Origin: Kocuria sp.
GTDB lineage: Bacteria; Actinomycetota; Actinomycetes; Actinomycetales; Micrococcaceae
Reading direction: 5' to 3'
DNA: 64,000 bases
Assembly (NCBI RefSeq): GCF_030538595.1
Contig: NZ_JAUNTS010000001.1
Coordinates: 411,327 to 475,326, forward strand
The translations under genes and the position numbers were made by a program. The notes under the pieces are model-generated. The model saw only the letters and a list, made by a program, of their open reading frames with translations, did no database searches and was not told the origin of the DNA. This document shows, piece after piece, positions 50,793 to 59,687 of this stretch (position 1 is its first letter; each line of letters starts with the position of its first letter).

Positions 50793-50970
50793 ACGCACGG
50801 CGCTGACACCCTGTCTCCAAGTGACACTTTGACGCCCGTCAGGCTGGTAAGGTGGCCCCCGAGTTCGCTGGAGAATCTTGAGGTGAGCCCCAGGCTCCTC
50901 CAAGGGTGCAGCACGCATACACAGTCAGGGCGAGCCAAAGCACCCGCAGTGATACAGGGAGGTATCAAAC

Positions 50971-51372
50971 GTGGCAGCGACAACCACGGAGACCCCGTCT
51001 GGGCCAAAATCCGGCACGCTCTATCGGGGCGAATACGGGATGTGGTCCTGGGTTGCACACCGCATCAGCGGTGTGGGCATTTTCTTCTTTCTTCTGGTCC
51101 ACGTTGCAGACACCGCCATGGTGCGCGTTGACCCGGAGGCTTACAACGCCGTCATGGAGACGTACAAGAACCCGATCATGGGCCTGGGTGAAGCCGGGCT
51201 GGTCGCGGGCATTGTGTACCACGCCTTCAACGGCATCCGAATCATCCTGATCGACTTCTGGTCCTCGGGAGCCAAACACCAGAAGAAGCTGTTCTGGGGT
51301 GTGGTCGTGGCCTGGGTTGTGGTGATGGTGCCCTTCCTGATTCGCCACCTCACCAACGTCTTCTTCCACTGA
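50971..51372 (+). CDS. sdhC: Succinate dehydrogenase cytochrome b subunit
   Basis: Membrane anchor of complex II that binds heme b and quinone. The 133-residue protein has three hydrophobic helices, with the conserved SWVAHRISGVGIFFFLLVHVADT (heme-region His) and YHAFNGIRIILIDFW. GTG 50971 follows GGGAGGT. First gene of sdhCDAB; 19 bp before sdhD. Confidence 0.95.
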   Translation: MAATTTETPSGPKSGTLYRGEYGMWSWVAHRISGVGIFFFLLVHVADTAMVRVDPEAYNAVMETYKNPIMGLGEAGLVAGIVYHAFNGIRIILIDFWSSGAKHQKKLFWGVVVAWVVVMVPFLIRHLTNVFFH

Positions 51373-51391
51373 TCGTCAAGGGATGACAAGC

Positions 51392-51880
51392 ATGAGCACT
51401 CCGCTGAAGCCCCAAATTGCCGTTCCGCGCAGTAATGACCGTGTGGTGGATGGCATCAAGTACAACCGTTCCGGTTCGGGACGGTCCAAGTTTGAAATGT
51501 TGGCCTGGCTCTACATGCGCCTCTCCGGCGTTGTCCTGCTGGTCCTGGTGTTCGGTCACCTGATCGCCAACCTGATGGTCCCGGAGGGTGGCGTCCACGC
51601 CATCGACTTCGGATTCGTGGGTGGCAAGTGGGCCAATCCGTTCTGGCAGGTCTGGGACTTGGCCATGCTCTGGCTGGCCATGCTGCATGGCGCCAACGGC
51701 ATGCGCACCATCATTGATGATTACGCCGAGCGGGACGGTGCCCGCTTCTGGTTGAAGTTGGCCTTGGCTGTGGCCACCGGCTTCATCATCCTGCTGGGCA
51801 CCCTGGTCATCTTCACCTTTGAGCCCTGCCCCGCCGGTGCTGACCCTGAGCTGCTTGCTTCCTTCTGCCCGGGCGCTTGA
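51392..51880 (+). CDS. sdhD: Succinate dehydrogenase hydrophobic membrane anchor
   Basis: Second membrane anchor of complex II. The 162-residue chain has three helices, including MRLSGVVLLVLVFGHLIANLMV with a probable heme-ligand His and LHGANGMRTIIDDY, which mirrors the SdhC HAFNGIR motif. ATG 51392 is favoured over ATG 51383 because AAGGG is at usable distance only for the second. A 103-bp gap precedes sdhA. Confidence 0.94.
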   Translation: MSTPLKPQIAVPRSNDRVVDGIKYNRSGSGRSKFEMLAWLYMRLSGVVLLVLVFGHLIANLMVPEGGVHAIDFGFVGGKWANPFWQVWDLAMLWLAMLHGANGMRTIIDDYAERDGARFWLKLALAVATGFIILLGTLVIFTFEPCPAGADPELLASFCPGA

Positions 51881-51983
51881 GTTCTGCCACCGCTACCGCA
51901 ACAGCACATGACGGTCATCTGTGACGGCTGATCGAATCGGCCGCCCATCTGTCAAGAATCCCAATCAGAAAGACGCGTGAAGA

Positions 51984-53735
51984 ATGCAGGTTCACAAATA
52001 CGATGTGGTCATCGTAGGAGCCGGCGGCGCAGGCATGCGTGCCGCCATCGAATCAGGTCAGCGCGCCAAGACCGCGGTGCTGACCAAGCTCTACCCCACC
52101 CGCTCCCACACGGGTGCCGCCCAGGGCGGAATGTGTGCAGCACTGGCCAATGTCGAGGAAGACAGCTGGGAGTGGCACACGTTCGACACCATCAAGGGTG
52201 GTGACTACCTGGTGGACCAGGACGCTGCGGAGGTCATGGCCAAGGAGGCCATTGAGGCTGTTCTTGACCTGGAAAAAATGGGACTCCCGTTCAACCGGAC
52301 CCCGGAAGGCAAGATTGACCAGCGCCGCTTTGGCGGGCACACCCGTGATCACGGCAAGTCCCCCGTGCGCCGCGCCTGCTACGCCGCGGACCGCACCGGT
52401 CACATGATCCTGCAGACGCTGTACCAGGCCTGCATCAAGCACAACGTGGAGTTCTACAACGAGTTCTACGTGTTTGACCTCATCCTGGTGGACACCCCGG
52501 AGGGACGCCGCCCGGCGGGCGTCGTCGCTTATGAACTGGCCACGGGTGAACTGCACGTGTTCCAGGCCAAGTCCGTGGTGTTTGCCACCGGCGGCAACGG
52601 CAAGGTCTTCAAGACCACCTCCAATGCCCACACGCTGACGGGCGACGGCATGGCAATCGCCTTCCGCAACGGCCTGCCCCTGGAGGACATGGAGTTCGTC
52701 CAGTTCCACCCCACGGGCTTGGCGGGGCTGGGCATCCTGGTTTCGGAAGCTGCCCGCGGTGAGGGCGGTATTTTGCGAAACTCGGAGGGCGAGCGCTTCA
52801 TGGAGCGCTACGCCCCTACCATCAAGGACTTGGCCCCGCGTGACATCGTGGCCCGTTCCATGGCCAACGAGGTCCGTGAAGGCCGCGGTTGCGGCCCCAA
52901 CAAGGACTACGTGCTGTTGGACCTGACGCACCTGGAGCCGGCGCACATTGATGCCAAGCTCCCGGACATCACGGAGTTTGCCCGCACCTACCTGGGTGTG
53001 GAGCCTTACACCGAGCCCGTGCCGGTGTTCCCCACAGCGCATTACACCATGGGCGGCATCCCCACGGACATCAAGGGAGAGGTGTTCGAGAACTCCGAGA
53101 CCACCATCCCCGGCCTCTACGCCGCCGGTGAGGTGGCGTGCGTGTCCGTGCACGGTTCCAACCGCCTGGGCACCAACTCCCTGCTGGACATCAACGTGTT
53201 CGGCAAGCGCGCCGGCATCTATGCCGCGGAGTACTCCCAGCAGGCCGAGTTCCTGCCGATTCCCGACGACGCCATGGCCGCCACGGAGGCACTGCTCAAC
53301 AACGCTCTGTCGGCCGAAGGCTCGGAGAAGGTGGGTGCCATCCGCAAGGATCTCCAGGACACCATGGACCTGAACATGCAGGTGTTCCGCACGGAGGAAT
53401 CCATCAACAAGGCACTGTCTGACATTTCCGCCTTGGAAGAGCGTTACGCCAACATTGCCATTCAGGACCACGGCAAGCGTTACAACCTGGACCTGCTGGA
53501 AGCTGTGGAACTGGGCTTCCTCCTGGAACTGGCCAAGGTCATGTCCGTGGCGGCGCTGCACCGCCAGGAATCCCGCGGCGGCCACGCCCGTGAGGACTTC
53601 CCCCAGCGCGATGACGAAAACTTCATGGTCCACTCCATGGTCTATGACGATCCCTCCTCGGACACCGCAGGAATCCGCCAGGAGACCAAGCCCGTCATCT
53701 TCACCCATTACGAGCCGATGGAGCGTAAGTACTGA
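51984..53735 (+). CDS. sdhA: Succinate dehydrogenase flavoprotein subunit
   Basis: Oxidises succinate to fumarate with covalently bound FAD. The 583-residue product carries the [10 protein letters not shown] nucleotide motif, the flavinylated His in [54 protein letters not shown] and the [10 protein letters not shown] substrate site, plus [14 protein letters not shown]. Its TGA overlaps the sdhB ATG (TGATG), so the two are coupled. No fumarate reductase features (such as a longer C-terminus) are seen. Confidence 0.98.
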   Translation: MQVHKYDVVIVGAGGAGMRAAIESGQRAKTAVLTKLYPTRSHTGAAQGGMCAALANVEEDSWEWHTFDTIKGGDYLVDQDAAEVMAKEAIEAVLDLEKMGLPFNRTPEGKIDQRRFGGHTRDHGKSPVRRACYAADRTGHMILQTLYQACIKHNVEFYNEFYVFDLILVDTPEGRRPAGVVAYELATGELHVFQAKSVVFATGGNGKVFKTTSNAHTLTGDGMAIAFRNGLPLEDMEFVQFHPTGLAGLGILVSEAARGEGGILRNSEGERFMERYAPTIKDLAPRDIVARSMANEVREGRGCGPNKDYVLLDLTHLEPAHIDAKLPDITEFARTYLGVEPYTEPVPVFPTAHYTMGGIPTDIKGEVFENSETTIPGLYAAGEVACVSVHGSNRLGTNSLLDINVFGKRAGIYAAEYSQQAEFLPIPDDAMAATEALLNNALSAEGSEKVGAIRKDLQDTMDLNMQVFRTEESINKALSDISALEERYANIAIQDHGKRYNLDLLEAVELGFLLELAKVMSVAALHRQESRGGHAREDFPQRDDENFMVHSMVYDDPSSDTAGIRQETKPVIFTHYEPMERKY

Positions 53736-54499
53736 TGTCGACCGCTACCGCTGAGACGACTCAAGAGAACACCCAGGCTGAGGCCATTCCGTCCTTTGAC
53801 GTGACCGTCAAGGTCCGCCGGTACAACCCGGAGGTCTCCGAGGACGCTCACTGGGATGAGTTCCAGTTGACCATGTACGGCACGGACCGCGTGCTGGACT
53901 GCCTGCACAAGATCAAGTGGGAGCTTGACGGCTCGCTGTCCTTCCGCCGGTCCTGCGCACACGGTGTGTGCGGTTCGGATGCCATGCGCATCAACGGCCG
54001 CAACCGCTTGGCCTGCAAGGTTCTGTTGAAGGACTTGGACCTGAGCAAGCCGCTGCTGATCGAACCGATCAAGGGCCTGCCCTGTGAGAAGGACTTGATC
54101 GTGGACATGGAGCCGTTCTTCCAGTCCTACCGAGAGATCATGCCGTTCCTGGTCAACGTGGACAATGAACCCGAGCGTGAGCGTTACCAGTCGGTTGAGG
54201 ACCGCGCCCGCTTTGATGACACCACCAAGTGCATCCTGTGTGCCGCTTGCACCACATCCTGTCCGGTGTTCTGGACCGATGGCCAGTACTTTGGTCCTGC
54301 GGCAATCGTGAATGCGCACCGCTTCATCTTTGATTCCCGCGATCAAGCCGGCGACATGCGCCTGGAGATCCTCAATGACAAGGAAGGTGTGTGGCGCTGC
54401 CGCACCACCTTCAACTGCACGGAGGCCTGCCCACGCGGCATCGAAATCACCAAGGCCATTGCCGAGGTCAAGAAGGCAGCACTCTCCCGCGCCATGTGA
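53735..54499 (+). CDS. sdhB: Succinate dehydrogenase iron-sulfur subunit
   Basis: Carries electrons from FAD to the membrane quinone through three clusters. The 254-residue chain has a 2Fe-2S domain (SCAHGVCGSDAMRINGRNRLAC), then CILCAACTTSCPVFW and CRTTFNCTEACPRGIEITKAI for the 4Fe-4S and 3Fe-4S clusters. The first 20 residues are polar. Last gene of the sdh operon; a strong hairpin follows 26 bp after the stop. Confidence 0.97.
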   Translation: MSTATAETTQENTQAEAIPSFDVTVKVRRYNPEVSEDAHWDEFQLTMYGTDRVLDCLHKIKWELDGSLSFRRSCAHGVCGSDAMRINGRNRLACKVLLKDLDLSKPLLIEPIKGLPCEKDLIVDMEPFFQSYREIMPFLVNVDNEPERERYQSVEDRARFDDTTKCILCAACTTSCPVFWTDGQYFGPAAIVNAHRFIFDSRDQAGDMRLEILNDKEGVWRCRTTFNCTEACPRGIEITKAIAEVKKAALSRAM

Positions 54500-54525
54500 C
54501 GGGCGGCGGGCTGGGCTCTGCGCAC

Positions 54526-54580
54526 AAGGGGGCGTTGGTGGCCCGGATCAGCATCTGATCCGGGCCACCAACGCCCCCTT
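54526..54580 (+). terminator. Terminator after sdhB
   Basis: Two perfect 26-nt arms (AAGGGGGCGTTGGTGGCC... and complement) with a 3-nt loop CAT. The right arm ends in CCCCCTT directly before the first 33-bp direct repeat. Confidence 0.85.
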
Positions 54581-54584
54581 CGTG

Positions 54585-54617
54585 TTGTGAGACGCCCCAG
54601 CGTGAACCACTTTTCGG
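54585..54617. repeat. 33-bp direct repeat, copy 1
   Basis: Begins TTGTGAGACGCCCCAGCG and ends CCACTTTTCGG; the copy at 55225-55257 differs at one base and lies exactly 640 bp away. The similarity extends to the preceding CCCCCTT. Confidence 0.85.
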
Positions 54618-54935
54618 GGGTTAGCGGACAAAATGTGTGTAAATCCCGGGCGTGTTATGGGCGCCAGCGTCCTGCCCAGTCGTGTTGGAAGCGGTTGCCG
54701 TCTTCGGGACTGAACCCGGTGTTGTAGAGCACTGGCCCGATCTGTTCCTCTCGTTGCGTGTGCTGTGGTCGTAGTGGGGTCCAGTGTTCTTCTCTGACAA
54801 GGTCCCAGGGGTCGTGGGGGTGTTCAGTGAGGCTGCGTTCGGGGTGATCTGAGCCGATGGGGCCCGGTGAGACCCGGGGTAGGTGCGGTAGCGGAAGAAC
54901 TGATCCCACCGTGCCTTCCCAGCTTCCATAGACAC

Positions 54936-55015
54936 CTAACCCTCGCAAGCCGTGCGCAGTTTGATACCCCATCAGCCCTGATGGGGTATCAAACTGCGCA
55001 CGGCTTGCGGGTTAG
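54936..55015. repeat. Large palindrome (family 3, copy B)
   Basis: Arms 54936-54975 and 54978-55015 pair almost fully (2-nt gap), starting CTAACCCTCGCAAGCC and closing on CCCCATCAG-CC-CTGATGGGG. The ends of the arm (AACCCTC and CCCCATCAG) match the csoR palindrome at 22229. Its right edge supplies the stop codon of the transposase fragment. Confidence 0.8.
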
Positions 55016-55122
55016 CCACAGGGTATGCACCGGTAGCCGGTGGAACCAGCGGTGGTGGTGCCGTTTTTGACCAGGGGGCGGGCGCATGCACCACAGGTGG
55101 GTCTGTTTCGTGGAAGGGACAC
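55012..55122 (-). pseudogene. Transposase N-terminal zinc-ribbon fragment
   Basis: A GTG-initiated frame of 36 residues contains PTCGACARPLVKNG followed by TAGSTGYRCIPCG, that is, two CxxC knuckles (Cys10, Cys13, Cys32, Cys35) separated by KNGTTTAGxTGYR. This is the zinc ribbon found at the start of IS256/IS1249-like and some IS3-independent transposases (KNGxTxxGxxRWRC pattern). The frame then meets a TAA formed by the edge of the palindrome, and no catalytic domain follows. It is too short for standard gene callers. Identification is by motif only. Confidence 0.6.
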
Positions 55123-55224
55123 CTGACATGCTCTCAAAGCATGTCAATGCTGGTGTTGCCCTACTACTGGTTGGGATCCAGGGGCCTGCGCTACACACTT
55201 CTTGGCGTATAACCCCCTTTCGCA

Positions 55225-55257
55225 TTGTGAGACGCTCCAGCGTGAACCACTTTTCGG
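55225..55257. repeat. 33-bp direct repeat, copy 2
   Basis: TTGTGAGACGCTCCAGCG...CCACTTTTCGG, one mismatch to copy 1 at 54585, same orientation. Confidence 0.85.
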
Positions 55258-55542
55258 ATGCCCTGTGGCCACTTGTTCCGCCGTGGGTTTTTCATGCACT
55301 TGCAGGCGGTTCCAGACCACCAACTCCCCATGGCGGTGTTCCATCTGGGAGACCCCATGAAGGGTCATCCACGTGAGCTGCTGAAGCCCCCGTGTGGCAC
55401 CGTCAACAGGGCTCCACACAGCGGACAGCCACGCTGTCCACCCCGTTCGGGGGACACTCAGGAACTTCTCAACTTGATAGGTTTTACCTAGTCAAAGGGC
55501 CCTTGACTGACCAATGATCGACCGATTCAAGGAAGTGAACCG
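55258..55542. other. Non-coding or decayed stretch before the secreted peptide gene
   Basis: Short frames exist on both strands (77 and 91 codons), but neither shows a recognisable domain, ribosome-binding site or the codon bias of neighbours. The last part is more AT-rich (TTGATAGGTTTTACCTAGTCAAAGG...) and contains the palindrome-like AACTTGATAGGTTTTACCTAGTC; the promoter of the downstream gene is probably there. Confidence 0.5.
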
Positions 55543-55797
55543 ATGAAGAAGAAGACCATTCCAGCAGCAATTGCCCTGACCGCTGCACTGGCAACTGTCA
55601 GCGCTCCTGCCGCCAACGCCACGTTCTTCCACCCGGCCCCAACCAGCACCTCACACAGCACGTCTCATGACACCAAATCGGGTGGGACGTACGGCACGTC
55701 CGTCAAAGGCGATGTTGTGAAGGACATTCACGGAGTGATCTGGACCAAGGTTTTCACCTGGACCAAGCTCGGCTGGACCTGGAAGTGGTACTGCTGA
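55543..55797 (+). CDS. Small secreted Trp-rich peptide of unknown function
   Basis: An 84-residue precursor with a clear Sec signal: MKKKT, a hydrophobic core (IPAAIALTAALATVSAP) and an ANA cleavage site near residue 26. The mature peptide of about 58 residues has a His/Ser/Thr-rich front, then KSGGTYGTSVKG and an aromatic C-terminus with five Trp (IWTKVFTWTKLGWTWKWYC) ending in a single Cys. ATG 55543 follows AAGGAAG. The gene is single, between an IS relic and a hairpin. The size and aromatic tail recall secreted bacteriocins or cell-surface peptides, and loosely lactococcin 972-type peptides, but I cannot match it to a family. Confidence 0.72.
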   Translation: MKKKTIPAAIALTAALATVSAPAANATFFHPAPTSTSHSTSHDTKSGGTYGTSVKGDVVKDIHGVIWTKVFTWTKLGWTWKWYC

Positions 55798-55821
55798 GAG
55801 CTGACCGTTCCGCTTTCTAGT

Positions 55822-55879
55822 CGAATGGACTCTGGTGTCCCGTAAGCAAGGTTGCTTGCGGGACACCAAAGTCCATTCG
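55822..55879. terminator. Hairpin between the secreted peptide gene and yihY-like gene
   Basis: 28-nt arms (CGAATGGACTCTGGTGTCCC... and complement) with two G-T pairs and a GG loop. It lies between convergent genes and can end both. Confidence 0.82.
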
Positions 55880-55907
55880 GGTTCAGTCCCTCTCAGAGAG
55901 GGCGCGT

Positions 55908-57020
55908 TCAGAGGGCACGCTCATGAGAGCGGATTCTGTCCAACAACTGCGCGTCAATGGGGGTGACGGCTCGGTCCTCCCCCGCCGGAGGTGCATGGCC
56001 TCCGTGAAGGTCCGCCTGCACCAGGGCCCCGAAAGCCGTGGCAATCAGAATGATCTGGCTGAAAAAGTAGAACCAGAACAGCACACCCACAATGATGCCC
56101 ACGGAGAGCAGATAGGGATTGGAAGCCATCGCCTGGATCAAGGCCCCGCCCACTTGGCGTAGTGCCACATTGCCCATAACCCCGATGATCAGAATGCAGG
56201 CCATGGGCCATTTCCCGGGCTTGAGCTGAGCCAGACCTCTGATCATGAGATACAGCATCAGCGCATCTGCCAGAACCCCCACGGTGGTGGCAGCCCCGTA
56301 CACAAAGCCACCGCCCAGAAAATCCACGAATCCGCTGAGCCATCCAATGTCCGCCGTGGCGCCCTCCAGCAGTCGCAGAGCACCGGCAGCTTCCGCGTTG
56401 AGGACCAGGGACACCGCCAGGACTGCCACCAGCAGGATCAGCCCCAGAACATCCCGGGGAATGGCTGCAATGGGTGCTCCCCTGGCCGGTGGAACTTCAA
56501 ACATTCGCCGGCAAGACAGCCGGATTCCAGCGGCCCATCGCCAGGCCACAAAACACAGCACCGCCACCGCAATGATGGTGGTCAGCGTGAACGGCTGGGG
56601 GTTGGCCAACACCGATTCCGGGATCACTCCCCCAGCGCCAGTGTTGATCAGCCCGGGAACGGTCTCGTCCACGGCATTGACCACCAGCTGGCGTAGCTCG
56701 GAGTCGTTTCCCAAGATCCGCCCCGCCAGGGATGCGCCGATCACCAGCACGGCGGTGGAGGCGAACAACATGTTGTAGCTGAGCCCGGCGGCCATCAGCG
56801 GACCGCCGTGGAAGAAGTAGTGCATGATCAACCGGCCGGGCAGCAGGGTCCACACGTAGGCCAACGCCACGTTGAGCGCTTGCCCCACCAGTGCGGGTAA
56901 TCCCGCGCCGCGGGCACGTTTGTCCCGCAGAATGGACACTTGGCGCCGGAACTCGCGTTGCAGGCCGGCTTTGTCCACGGCTGAGGGCATCACCCGCGGC
57001 GCTTTGATCACCTCAGCCAT
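55908..57020 (-). CDS. YihY/BrkB-family inner-membrane protein
   Basis: A 370-residue membrane protein of the YihY (formerly BrkB/RNase BN) family, with six predicted helices. Typical segments are [32 protein letters not shown] near the first helix, [35 protein letters not shown] and [23 protein letters not shown] near the end. The family is not an RNase despite old annotation; its function is unsettled. ATG 57020 overlaps the trpS stop by 8 bp, indicating co-transcription with trpS. Confidence 0.9.
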   Translation of the reverse strand: MAEVIKAPRVMPSAVDKAGLQREFRRQVSILRDKRARGAGLPALVGQALNVALAYVWTLLPGRLIMHYFFHGGPLMAAGLSYNMLFASTAVLVIGASLAGRILGNDSELRQLVVNAVDETVPGLINTGAGGVIPESVLANPQPFTLTTIIAVAVLCFVAWRWAAGIRLSCRRMFEVPPARGAPIAAIPRDVLGLILLVAVLAVSLVLNAEAAGALRLLEGATADIGWLSGFVDFLGGGFVYGAATTVGVLADALMLYLMIRGLAQLKPGKWPMACILIIGVMGNVALRQVGGALIQAMASNPYLLSVGIIVGVLFWFYFFSQIILIATAFGALVQADLHGGHAPPAGEDRAVTPIDAQLLDRIRSHERAL

Positions 57021-58056
57021 GGCTGGGCGGCAGGAAGCCAACCTTCCGGTGCACATCCGCCACTGTCCGGGCCGCGATCTCCCGCCCCTGAGCAGCACCC
57101 CGGGCCAGAATGCGGTCCAGCTCCGCGGGATCGTCCAGGAGCTCCTGGGCACGCCGCTGGATGGGGCTCAGGGTTTCATTGACCACCTCAGCCAAATCCA
57201 CTTTGAGGTGGCCGTACATCTTGCCCTGGTACTGCTCCACAATCTCTGCAATGGGCCGATCCGTCAGTGCCGAGTAGATGGTGAGCAGATTGGCAATGCC
57301 CGGCTTGCTCTGACGGTCAAAACGAATCTCCGTGCCGTCATCCGTGACCGCAGATTTGATCTTCTTGGCATTTTTCTTGGCAGAGTCCAGCACCCGGATC
57401 AACCCGTTGTCCGAGTCAGCGGACTTGGACATTTTGACGGTGGGCCGCTGCAGATCGTAGATCTTGGCCGATTCCTTCATGATCTTGGGTTCCGGGACCG
57501 TGAAGGTCTCCCCAAAACGGGAGTTGAACCGCTGCGCCAGGTTGCGGGTCAACTCCAGGTGTTGACGCTGATCCTCTCCCACGGGAACCACATCGCTCTG
57601 GTACACCAGAATGTCCGCGGCCATCAGGACCGGGTAGGTGAAGAGTCCCACCGTGGCGGAATCCACGCCCTGTTTGGCGGATTTGTCCTTGAACTGCGTC
57701 ATCCGCGCCGCCTCACCGTACCCCGTGAGGCAGTTGAGCACCCAGGCCAGCTCCGCGTGCTCAGGTACGTGGGATTGCACCAGCATCACGGATTTTTCCG
57801 GATCAATGCCTGCTGCAATGTACTGTGCCGCAGTCACGCGTGTGCGGTTGACCAGCATCGCTGGATCTTGCGGCACGGTGATCGCGTGGAGGTCGGCAAT
57901 GAAGAAAATGCACTGATTGTCATCCTGCATCTTGACCCAGTTGCGCACCGCCCCCACATAGTTGCCCAGGTGCAATGAATCTGCGGAGGGCTGCACACCG
58001 GACAGCGCCCGCGGCTTGCTGTGGCTGTCGGTTGTGGCTGAGGTGGGGACGGTCAC
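57013..58056 (-). CDS. trpS: Tryptophanyl-tRNA synthetase
   Basis: Charges tRNA-Trp. The 347-residue class Ic synthetase has the HIGH-like [34 protein letters not shown] for amino-acid and tRNA contacts, and [14 protein letters not shown] 58056 follows AGGAAGAAG at a loose distance. It is the only trpS in the window and is co-oriented with xthA upstream and the YihY gene downstream. Confidence 0.97.
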   Translation of the reverse strand: MTVPTSATTDSHSKPRALSGVQPSADSLHLGNYVGAVRNWVKMQDDNQCIFFIADLHAITVPQDPAMLVNRTRVTAAQYIAAGIDPEKSVMLVQSHVPEHAELAWVLNCLTGYGEAARMTQFKDKSAKQGVDSATVGLFTYPVLMAADILVYQSDVVPVGEDQRQHLELTRNLAQRFNSRFGETFTVPEPKIMKESAKIYDLQRPTVKMSKSADSDNGLIRVLDSAKKNAKKIKSAVTDDGTEIRFDRQSKPGIANLLTIYSALTDRPIAEIVEQYQGKMYGHLKVDLAEVVNETLSPIQRRAQELLDDPAELDRILARGAAQGREIAARTVADVHRKVGFLPPSHG

Positions 58057-58101
58057 GGTGAGACTTCTTCCTGCTGGGTTAGGTGGGGAGTGAATGGACT
58101 G

Positions 58102-58953
58102 TCAGAAACGGTAGTCCACAACCAGCGGGGCGTGGTCGGAGAACCGGGTGTCGTACGTGGCTGCGCGGTCAACGACGGCGGTGACGGCCTTGGCGGCCAA
58201 CGCGGGCGTGGCCATGTGGTAGTCAATGCGCCATCCGGCGTCGTTGTCGAAGGCCTGTCCGCGGTAGGACCACCAGGTGTAGGGCCCGGGAACATCCCCG
58301 GCCAGCGAGCGGGCCACGTCCACATACCCGAGTTCGCCAAAGTAACGGTCAAAGTAGGCGCGCTCCTCCGGCAGGAAGCCCGAGTTCTTGACGTTGCCCT
58401 TCCAGTTCTTGATGTCCAGCTCCGTATGCCCCACGTTCAGATCCCCCACCACCAGCGCGTGATCGGCGGCCTGGGCCAGTTCGGGCAGTCGCTGGGTCAT
58501 GGCCTCCAAGAAGGCATATTTGTCCACCTGGCGCGGGGTGTCCACCTCACCAGAGTGAACGTAAGTGGAGACCAGGCTCAGCGTGGAACCGTCCGGCAAG
58601 GTGATGCTGTCCTCGATCCACCGGCCGGAGTCATTGGTGCCATCTGCCAAGCCGATGCGGCGTCCCGTGGGGAGCAGGGACCCCTGGTGAGCATCGCGGC
58701 GCACCGCGGTCAGCACTCCGGCGCGGCCCTTGGCTTCCGCCTCCTGGTGGTGAATCTCCCAGGTGTCCTCCCCCAGAAGATCGCGGGCAATCTTGTCCGG
58801 GGCACGCACTTCTTGGAGGCACAGGATGTCAATGTCGCGCTGCTGCAACCAGTCAGCCATGCCGCGCTTGTAAGCGGCGCGAATGCCGTTGACGTTGACG
58901 GTGGCAATACGCACCACGTGATCGCGGGAAACTTCCGCGGGCTGCTCATTCAT
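58102..58953 (-). CDS. xthA: Exodeoxyribonuclease III
   Basis: A Mg-dependent AP endonuclease and 3' exonuclease of base-excision repair. The 283-residue product has the EEP fold: RIATVNVNGIRAA, LCLQEVRAPD (metal Glu), VSTYVHSGE, VVGDLNVGHTELD (Asp, Asn) and RIDYHMATP with the final SDHAPLVVDY catalytic His. N-terminal 14 residues are extra. It is 45 bp upstream of trpS. Confidence 0.95.
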   Translation of the reverse strand: MNEQPAEVSRDHVVRIATVNVNGIRAAYKRGMADWLQQRDIDILCLQEVRAPDKIARDLLGEDTWEIHHQEAEAKGRAGVLTAVRRDAHQGSLLPTGRRIGLADGTNDSGRWIEDSITLPDGSTLSLVSTYVHSGEVDTPRQVDKYAFLEAMTQRLPELAQAADHALVVGDLNVGHTELDIKNWKGNVKNSGFLPEERAYFDRYFGELGYVDVARSLAGDVPGPYTWWSYRGQAFDNDAGWRIDYHMATPALAAKAVTAVVDRAATYDTRFSDHAPLVVDYRF

Positions 58954-59003
58954 GAGATGGGGTTCCTTTCGGCAAACCGGAGGCTGTGGCCGCTGCGATC
59001 AGT

Positions 59004-59555
59004 TCAGTTGCGGTCTTCGTCAATGACTTCGCCGGTCAAGGGGGTTTCTGCATCCTTGACCATACCCATACCGTTGGATGCGGTCACGGCAATGGTGTCC
59101 AGGGCGCGATCCACCTGTTCGCGGTCCCCGCCCGTGGAGCCGTCCTGAGCGGGAAGATTTGCTGCAATCACACGGGCCTGCACCATGATGATCTGAAAGG
59201 AATGTTCTAGCTTCTGATCCAGAATGGAGCGGTCAGCCGCCGGGGTGGTGGAGGCTGAGGCCATGGGAGCACGCCCAAATCGCCGGTTGGCTTCCTCCTG
59301 GGCATGTTCAATCTGACGCGCCCCGAACTTGGCAGCTTTACGCACCATCCACAGCACAAAACACGCGATGAGCAACCAGCCCAGAGCAATAGCGGCCAGG
59401 ATCCAACCGAGTACGGAGTTTTCATTGGCGGCTTGCAGCAGGGCCACCACAAAGATCACCACCAGCGCGCTCATACCGATCAGGGTGATCCAGATCGAAG
59501 CCCGGCCGGAGCCAGGACGGGACGGGGCGGATGAGGTGGAATCAATCTGCTGCAT
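59004..59555 (-). CDS. Conserved membrane protein, unknown
   Basis: A 183-residue protein with two hydrophobic helices (about 23-43, IWITLIGMSALVVIFVVALL, and 51-71, ILAAIALGWLLIACFVLWMV), followed by a basic stretch and a roughly 100-residue cytosolic part with a helix DQKLEHSFQIIMVQARVIAANL. No motif ties it to a family. The start is set to ATG 59555 rather than the earlier in-frame codon because the first ten residues are not conserved-looking. It is co-oriented with xthA 50 bp downstream. Confidence 0.68.
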   Translation of the reverse strand: MQQIDSTSSAPSRPGSGRASIWITLIGMSALVVIFVVALLQAANENSVLGWILAAIALGWLLIACFVLWMVRKAAKFGARQIEHAQEEANRRFGRAPMASASTTPAADRSILDQKLEHSFQIIMVQARVIAANLPAQDGSTGGDREQVDRALDTIAVTASNGMGMVKDAETPLTGEVIDEDRN

Positions 59556-59600
59556 GCCGCCATTCTCCCGCACGGCTCCCACCCGGTGAAACTTCTGCGC

Positions 59601-59645
59601 GCATGGGATCGCCCTGGGCGCAACACGTCCAGGGCGATCGCATGC
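59601..59645 (-). terminator. Hairpin after folD
   Basis: 17-nt arms, GCATGGGATCGCCCTGG and CCAGGGCGATCGCATGC, with one mismatch and an 11-nt loop, 43 bp after the folD stop on the minus strand. Confidence 0.75.
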
Positions 59646-59687
59646 GGTCTGCGGTCTTGGAGACCTGCTGCCGCTTCTACCTTCCGC

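Larger units (their letters stand above)
54585..55257. mobile_element. Insertion-sequence relic bounded by direct repeats
   Basis: The interval between the 33-bp direct repeats holds a transposase zinc-ribbon fragment (55012-55122), a large palindrome that cuts off the rest of the gene, and about 320 bp (54618-54935) whose minus-strand frames read Thr/Pro/His-rich without a recognisable domain. No catalytic DDE region and no clear terminal inverted repeats are left. It looks like a decayed element, possibly several events, rather than an intact IS. Confidence 0.5.

Noticed and set aside
52053..53708. A 551-codon open frame opposite sdhA
   Set aside because: It is a codon-bias shadow of a highly expressed GC-rich gene on the other strand: His/Gly/Val-rich with no domain and no start signals.
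54621..54935. 104-codon minus-strand frame inside the IS relic
   Set aside because: Thr/Pro/Asn-rich with no domain, ends at the repeat, and lies in decayed DNA; treated as part of the relic rather than a gene.
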